Assembly (NCBI GenBank): GCA_964514395.1
Contig: CAZEQK010000040.1
Coordinates: 1 to 29,606, forward strand
Length of the DNA: 29,606 bases
Direction of reading: 5' to 3'
Source: CAZEQK01 sp964514395
GTDB lineage: Bacteria; Bacillota; Bacilli; Tepidibacillales; Tepidibacillaceae
Shown: in pieces, positions 25,931 through 29,606 of the stretch
Layout of the letters: each line of letters begins with the position of its first letter
How positions within the stretch are numbered: the first letter of the stretch is position 1
The notes under the pieces: model-generated
Told to the model about the DNA's origin: nothing
What the model saw: the letters and a program-made list of their open reading frames with translations, nothing else
Database searches by the model: none
Translations under genes and position numbers: made by a program

Positions 25931-25981
25931 TGTAAACAAAAACGTTAAGCGAATTTTAAAATCTTTTAAAGGTGAAGAAAA

Positions 25982-26080
25982 ATGAAGGATACAAGTCTAG
26001 TCTTTAGTGATTTGAAATATACACTTGAAGATTTAGATTCTAACAGAGGTTCTCCAGTAAAAGAAGGACATTGGAAGTAA
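25982..26080 (+). CDS. 32-aa open frame after repeat C
   Basis: It starts MKDTSLVFSDLKYTLEDLD and ends at TAA 26078-26080, with GGTGAAG about 7 bases before the ATG. It occupies the place where copies A and B have a HEPN gene. It may be the leftover start of a deleted gene or a small real peptide. It is not recognised. Confidence 0.35.
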   Translation: MKDTSLVFSDLKYTLEDLDSNRGSPVKEGHWK

Positions 26081-26095
26081 TCATCTACTGGTTCT

Positions 26096-26239
26096 TTATA
26101 ACTTCAACTTATATTTTTCCCCATCTATTATCTGATAAGCTCTATTTTCCATTAGGTCAAAAATCGCCTCCATATACATTTCATCTACAAGCTTTTTGAA
26201 ATTCTTATCGTATGTATTTGACTCTTTGCGGGTATTCAT
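26096..26239 (-). CDS. small 47-aa protein, unknown
   Basis: A strong AGAAGGAG sits 8 bases before the ATG (26239 on the minus strand). The protein reads MNTRKESNTYDKNFKKLVDE, then a helical acidic stretch with DLMENRAYQII, ending EKYKLKL. The ribosome binding site and protein-like composition argue that it is real although short. It converges on the 32-aa frame and has no recognised family. A small regulator or an antitoxin-size protein are possibilities only. Confidence 0.55.
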   Translation of the reverse strand: MNTRKESNTYDKNFKKLVDEMYMEAIFDLMENRAYQIIDGEKYKLKL

Positions 26240-26377
26240 GACTTTACTCCTTCTTAGATGAAATTAGTTTTCCCAAAATTTCGAGTTGGTATGTATATAT
26301 AATTTTAAAACAGGGAATTATAAAACATTTCAGATATAAATAAGTATATTTTTGAATAAAACTGGAAAAAATTCCAT

Positions 26378-26806
26378 GTGATGAATTTTTGTAGGGAGGG
26401 GAATGAATGGATTTTCAAAACAAAGAACCAAAAATGGAAACCATTAGTATATTCATACCCTAATTTTCTTCAATTGAAGATTGTACCAGGTGCTTTAACA
26501 GGGTATCCTTTATGGATTGCATATTGGAATAATGAGCCTCATCCTCCTGATTATGCAGGTTGGAAAAAGTGGGTATTTATTCAGTATAGTAATAAAGGTG
26601 TTGTACAAGGGATAAATGGCGATGTTGACTTAGATGAGATGGAAGGTGATTTCAATGAAACACTAAAAGAAGAGGATGCGAATAAAATCATAAACACATT
26701 TCTACACCCAATTTGGAACTTTGTTGGCAGCCAAGAAGAAAAAGATGAAATACACCGTTTGGCCAATGAGCTAAGAAAGGCGTCTGGCCAATCTATACAA
26801 AATTAA
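26378..26806 (+). pseudogene. GH25 muramidase (phage lysin), N-terminally truncated
   Basis: The 142 codons match the C-terminal part of a glycoside hydrolase family 25 lysozyme, the enzyme that cuts the glycan backbone of the cell wall at the end of phage infection. Seen are PLVYSYPNFLQ, YPLWIAYWNNEP, KKWVFIQYSNKG and VDLDEME, the final strands of the barrel. A linker typical of phage lysins follows, ending RLANELRKASGQS. The N-terminal half with the DxE catalytic acids is absent and the upstream DNA is AT-rich non-coding, so this is a deletion remnant. The holin-like gene lies 21 bases downstream, as in a lysis cassette. Confidence 0.75.
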
Positions 26807-26827
26807 TTATATAAGGAGAAGATTAAG

Positions 26828-27184
26828 TTGAGTTTTTTAAATAGTATAGATCCAAAAGTATTATTCTATGTTGGTATTTTAGTACTGTTCGCAGTGCTTT
26901 TTTTATTGCGTATTTTTATTAGACTGTATGCAAAAGGTAAGATTGGATTAATTATGCTAAAGGCAGAGAAAAATCTTTTAGCATGGGCTAAGGAAAGAGC
27001 TGCAACAGGAAGAGAAAAGCGTATTGAAGCTGAAAGGATTATTGTTACGAAATTTTATCCATTACTACCTAAATGGAGCCATATATTTATTAGTGAAGAT
27101 TGGCTTATTAGTATGATTGATAAATTGTATGTTGAAATGTTTGATGCGTTTGATGATGGTGAGTTAAATAATAGTATAAATTAA
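26828..27184 (+). CDS. holin-like membrane protein (LLH-type)
   Basis: This 118-aa protein starts with TTG, with AAGGAGA about 9 bases upstream. One N-terminal membrane helix (about residues 12-32, FYVGILVLFAVLFLLRIFI) is followed by a soluble helical part with ERAATGREKRIEAERIIV and ISEDWLISMIDKLYVEMFD. This form resembles phage holins of the LLH family, which permeabilise the membrane so that the lysin can act. It follows the truncated lysin and ends in a strong terminator, so the two are what is left of a prophage lysis module. An intact reading frame does not prove function here. Confidence 0.65.
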   Translation: MSFLNSIDPKVLFYVGILVLFAVLFLLRIFIRLYAKGKIGLIMLKAEKNLLAWAKERAATGREKRIEAERIIVTKFYPLLPKWSHIFISEDWLISMIDKLYVEMFDAFDDGELNNSIN

Positions 27185-27207
27185 ATAGTCGAAACTCGAT
27201 AGAAGAG

Positions 27208-27244
27208 AAGCCTCTGACCATCTTGGTTGGAGGCTTTTTTTATA
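27208..27244 (+). terminator. rho-independent terminator after holin-like gene
   Basis: A 12-bp stem (AAGCCTCTGACC with GGTTGGAGGCTT, two wobble pairs, loop ATCTT) and a run of Ts. Confidence 0.9.
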
Positions 27245-27444
27245 TAATTTATTTTTTTAGAAAAGTTTGATGAAAATGCGTAATAGCTTTTTAAAAAAAA
27301 TATTAAATAATAGAAATAATCACAAAATCAAATATATAAAAATTTATATAATTGGTTTTGAATGGAAGGCAGATAATCTTTTAAAGAATATTATTCATCC
27401 ATAAAGTAAATATCTTTATTCACATATCACAAAATAATATACCA

Positions 27445-27693
27445 TTAGATAATATGTAAGTATTTCAAAATAATTGATATATAAATAATAGAAAGCCCAA
27501 TCAAACTTAATACAAATCTAAGTAAAAATTTACCTTTATCATATATATATGTTTTTGCTAAAAATACTATAATAATTAAGGTTATGGTTATGAATACAAA
27601 CCTAGATTTAATATAGACAATATCAATAGCAAATAATAATGTTAAAAGTAACTCAATAAAATAAAATTGTGACTTACTAATTTTTTTTAACAT
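27445..27693 (-). CDS. small membrane protein, divergent to secreted protein
   Basis: This 82-aa protein has AAGGAGAGG before the ATG. Three hydrophobic helices are visible: FIELLLTLLFAIDIVYI, FVFITITLIIIVFLA and FVLSLIGLSIIYISII, with short basic loops. There is no catalytic motif. It is transcribed away from the secreted-protein gene at 27830, and both share a mirror-image promoter (27744-27796), so they are probably co-regulated. The pairing of a small multi-helix membrane protein with a small exported protein resembles immunity/bacteriocin pairs; this is only a working idea. Between 27245 and 27444 I see nothing but AT-rich DNA. Confidence 0.6.
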   Translation of the reverse strand: MLKKISKSQFYFIELLLTLLFAIDIVYIKSRFVFITITLIIIVFLAKTYIYDKGKFLLRFVLSLIGLSIIYISIILKYLHII

Positions 27694-27743
27694 AAAAAAC
27701 CTCTCCTTTAAGTCATATTTAATAATATTTTAAATATATAATT

Positions 27744-27796
27744 ATTATAACAATTTATAATACAAATAAAACAAAAATAATATAAATTGTTATAAT
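27744..27796. promoter_or_regulatory. mirror-image divergent promoter
   Basis: ATTATAACAATTTATA (27744-27759) and TATAAATTGTTATAAT (27781-27796) are exact reverse complements; one more outer pair (27743 with 27797) extends the match to 17 bp. Each arm ends in an extended -10 (TGTTATAAT) pointing outward, one toward 27830 and one toward 27693. The arms could also bind one dimeric regulator. Confidence 0.65.
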
Positions 27797-27829
27797 ATTA
27801 ATAAAATATTAAAAATGGGAGATGTTAAC

Positions 27830-28228
27830 ATGTTTAGGAGAAGTATTATTTTATTGCTTGCTTTAGTATTATTACTTTCATTTGCAACTACGAGTTTTGC
27901 TAGTAGTTTATGTGATACTTGGCAATTAACAGACGTTAGGTATGGAAATACAGTAGGTGATGTTACTACTGCAACAGGAATAGCCAGTTTATTATCACTC
28001 GGAGTTGGCTTCGGACCGGTGGCTGCATTCACAACTATAGCAGGTGGTATATTGTCGATTTTTGGTGATTACTTTACTGTATATTATAAAAAAGAATATT
28101 TTTTCTCCCCAGATGGTTATGCATATATTGAAAGAGTTACTTATTACCAATATCCAAATTATACAGGTCAAATAGGGTCCCCTGTATGTAGTGATATAAT
28201 TTATATAAGTGCCTCAGTACAAGAATAA
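27830..28228 (+). CDS. secreted protein with signal peptide, possible bacteriocin-like
   Basis: This protein has 132 aa from the ATG at 27830, with GGGAG upstream; an ATG at 27815 lies before that site and is not favoured. A classic Sec signal peptide is present: MFRRS, a hydrophobic core of leucines, then ATTSFA with likely cleavage before SSLCDTW. The mature part has a glycine-rich hydrophobic segment (GIASLLSLGVGFGPVAAF and AGGILSIFG), then a tyrosine-rich part, and two cysteines (SSLC, SPVC) that may form a disulfide. No family is recognised. The hydrophobic glycine-rich hairpin is like that of membrane-active peptides. A bidirectional terminator follows. Confidence 0.65.
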   Translation: MFRRSIILLLALVLLLSFATTSFASSLCDTWQLTDVRYGNTVGDVTTATGIASLLSLGVGFGPVAAFTTIAGGILSIFGDYFTVYYKKEYFFSPDGYAYIERVTYYQYPNYTGQIGSPVCSDIIYISASVQE

Positions 28229-28361
28229 ATAAAAAAGAGTAGGAAATATTTGATTTTGTTAAATTTGATATTTAATTATATGTTCGATTATTAAGTAATA
28301 TTAATTTTGATAAAAAATCAAAAAAAACATTGAAAAAAATTCATGAAATAAATATTTTATA

Positions 28362-28396
28362 AAAAATACCGTCCCAATGATTAGGACGGTATTTTT
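28362..28396. terminator. bidirectional terminator
   Basis: A 13-bp perfect stem (28362-28374 with 28384-28396; core TACCGTCC/GGACGGTA) with A and T tracts on both sides. It can end the secreted-protein gene on one strand and the small gene at 28417-28560 on the other. Confidence 0.9.
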
Positions 28397-28416
28397 ATTA
28401 ATTTTAAACAATGAAC

Positions 28417-28560
28417 CTAAATGAAACGACTTATAAAGAAGATATGATACATAAATCCTGCTTTATTTCTTTCTCTTCTTTCTACTTCATCTAATCTGGC
28501 TTTTTCTCTGGTCAGCTCTTCATTATAAACAGTATCAAAATTAAAATGGTTCTTACCCAT
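28417..28560 (-). CDS. small 47-aa protein, unknown
   Basis: GGAGGG sits 6-7 bases before the ATG (28560 on the minus strand). The protein begins MGKNHFNFDTVYNEELTREK, continues as a charged helix (ARLDEVERRERNKAG) and ends in a short aromatic-hydrophobic tail (FMYHIFFISRFI). The clear ribosome binding site and the terminator just downstream support a real gene. Similar small charged proteins occur in phages and islands of Bacillota. Function unknown. Confidence 0.6.
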   Translation of the reverse strand: MGKNHFNFDTVYNEELTREKARLDEVERRERNKAGFMYHIFFISRFI

Positions 28561-28691
28561 AAATATCCCTCCACTTTAATTGATATTAAAAGATATGATT
28601 TGAAATGAATATTATTCGTACTAGCTTTACCAAGCTCCGCAAATGCTTGTCAAATATAAAGTTTCTGCTTTAAAAAAGAACATATGTTTGG

Positions 28692-28697
28692 TATAAT
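28692..28697 (+). promoter_or_regulatory. extended -10 promoter of the methyltransferase gene
   Basis: TGGTATAAT gives a perfect -10 with a TGn extension, 22 bases before the start codon. The palindrome CATATG lies on both sides (28681-28686 and 28716-28721, the second covering the start codon). The short leader carries AAAGGTGA as ribosome binding site. Confidence 0.6.
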
Positions 28698-28718
28698 GGA
28701 AATAAAAAAGGTGAGCAT

Positions 28719-29378
28719 ATGTTTAAAATATACAACATGGATTGCATAATAGGAGCAAAAAAATATATAGAGAATGATTCTGCGGACTTAATGATTTGTG
28801 ATCCACCTTATAATTTAGGTTATGGTGGTACTACTTCAAAGATAACGAAGAAAGCTCGTTTTGGTCTTATAGCAAATGATAAATTAAGTGATAAAGACTA
28901 TAGAAGATTTTCATTTCAATGGTTAATAGAAGCATACCGAATTTTAAGACCAGGTTCTCATATATATGTTTTTATAGATTGGAGAATGTATCCATTATTG
29001 AGTATTTGGATGAAGAGAGTTGGTTTCCAAATAAAGAATGTTATTGTGTGGGATAAAACATATTTTAGTATGGGAAATTATTATCGATATCAATATGAAC
29101 TTATCGTTTTTGCCTGGAAAGGAAAAAGGGCTAATCGTTTAATTATGAAAAAAAGGAATGTTCCTGACATCTGGCCCATTAAAAAAGTGCCTGCTTATAA
29201 AATGAAACATCCCACTCAAAAACCAGAAGAGATTATGGAAAAGATAATTCATCATAGTAGCGAAGAAGGGAGCTTAATAGTAGATTTCTTTGCTGGGTCC
29301 GGAGTAGTTGGTAAAGTTGCTAAGCACATGAACAGAAAATATATTGGTTTTGAAATTGATGAAAAGTATATTGAATAA
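28719..29378 (+). CDS. solitary beta-class DNA methyltransferase (N6-A or N4-C)
   Basis: This 219-aa protein has AAAGGTGA upstream of the ATG. Catalytic motif IV DPPYNLGY (about 28-35) comes first and SAM motif I FAGSG (about 190-194) near the end, the order of beta-class amino-methyltransferases. HPTQKPEEIMEKII (about 164) is the usual motif X region before it. It transfers a methyl group from SAM to adenine N6 or cytosine N4 in a short site. No restriction gene lies beside it, so it is solitary: it may protect the island from other restriction systems, mark DNA for regulation, or be a leftover of an RM system. It is the last gene before the right attachment site. Confidence 0.88.
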   Translation: MFKIYNMDCIIGAKKYIENDSADLMICDPPYNLGYGGTTSKITKKARFGLIANDKLSDKDYRRFSFQWLIEAYRILRPGSHIYVFIDWRMYPLLSIWMKRVGFQIKNVIVWDKTYFSMGNYYRYQYELIVFAWKGKRANRLIMKKRNVPDIWPIKKVPAYKMKHPTQKPEEIMEKIIHHSSEEGSLIVDFFAGSGVVGKVAKHMNRKYIGFEIDEKYIE

Positions 29379-29423
29379 AATTGTGTGTGAATATATTTAA
29401 AATAGTAGTAAGTATAAAAAAAG

Positions 29424-29444
29424 TGCAAACGAATTTGCAAACGA
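29424..29444. repeat. direct repeats, possible integrase arm sites
   Basis: TGCAAACGA occurs twice (29424-29432 and 29436-29444), 12 bases apart, about 130 bases inside the right attachment site. The position and short tandem form suit arm-type binding sites of a tyrosine integrase or its directionality factor. No matching copies were seen near the left end. Confidence 0.3.
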
Positions 29445-29571
29445 AAAGATTGTAAATGATTATAAATGAATAAAATTTAATAGTAATATTTTTTATAAAT
29501 GTAAGGATTTCAGACAGTTTCACTATTGTTTAATGTAGATTAATACGGCGTTTCTCAATCTTCAAAACCGT

Positions 29572-29606
29572 GTGAGGGGCGCGTGCCGTCCTTGGTGGGT
29601 TCGATT
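29572..29606 (+). repeat. right attachment site (direct repeat)
   Basis: An exact copy of window positions 1-35. It is preceded by CTTCAAAACCGT (29560-29571), which looks like the tRNA-Sec anticodon loop and following stem, so the real core probably begins at the anticodon loop. Upstream of that the sequence no longer folds as a tRNA, showing that this is the incomplete copy. Confidence 0.9.

Noticed and set aside
21376..25981. Gene-repeat-gene layout read as an integron cassette array with attC sites
   Set aside because: No GTTRRRY/RYYYAAC core pairs were found at the repeat ends and there is no integron integrase gene. The repeats lie closer to the start codon of the next gene than integron logic requires.

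Overview
The window looks like one complete genomic island from a low-GC Gram-positive bacterium (Bacillota, possibly Bacillaceae). Coding DNA is strongly AT-rich, ribosome binding sites are AGGAGG-like, TTG starts occur, and IS200/IS605-type and Tn554-type mobile DNA are present. The window begins inside the 3' half of a tRNA whose shape fits tRNA-Sec (selC), so the host probably makes selenoproteins. The first 35 bases recur exactly as the last 35 bases, so the window runs from one attachment site to the other.

Layout. (1) 1-2066: tRNA-Sec 3' end/att site, a tyrosine integrase of 347 codons split by a 187-bp palindromic insertion, an unknown 197-aa gene and a terminator. (2) 2255-20140: a type I restriction-modification operon (hsdM-hsdS-hsdR). 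hsdM is cut inside its SAM-binding motif by a second element of about 11.6 kb (about 2852-14465). That inner element carries a rightward cargo (MazG-like pyrophosphohydrolase, PD-(D/E)XK nuclease-helicase, TrlF-type PHP-ATPase) and a leftward operon of three tyrosine recombinases plus a TnpC-like coiled-coil protein. Removing it rebuilds an uninterrupted 508-aa HsdM. (3) 20344-26080: an abortive-infection cluster of three proteins with RX4-6H HEPN motifs. GC-richer structured repeats (copies A, B, C) lie in the gaps, and two of them sit directly in front of a HEPN gene. (4) 26096-29571: a remnant phage lysis cassette (truncated GH25 lysin, holin-like protein), a divergent membrane-protein/secreted-protein pair driven from a mirror-image promoter, small genes, and a solitary beta-class DNA methyltransferase next to the right attachment site.

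How it fits together: this is a defence island with nested mobile DNA. The outer integrase is inactivated by a non-autonomous insertion, which would freeze the island. The type I system is switched off by the inner element, which brings its own likely defence genes and could in principle excise and restore methylation and restriction. The best candidate for something undescribed is the family of structured RNA-like repeats in front of HEPN genes. Their helices keep pairing while the bases change, which suggests an RNA leader or an RNA partner of the HEPN nucleases. All function calls come from reading motifs; no database search was possible.
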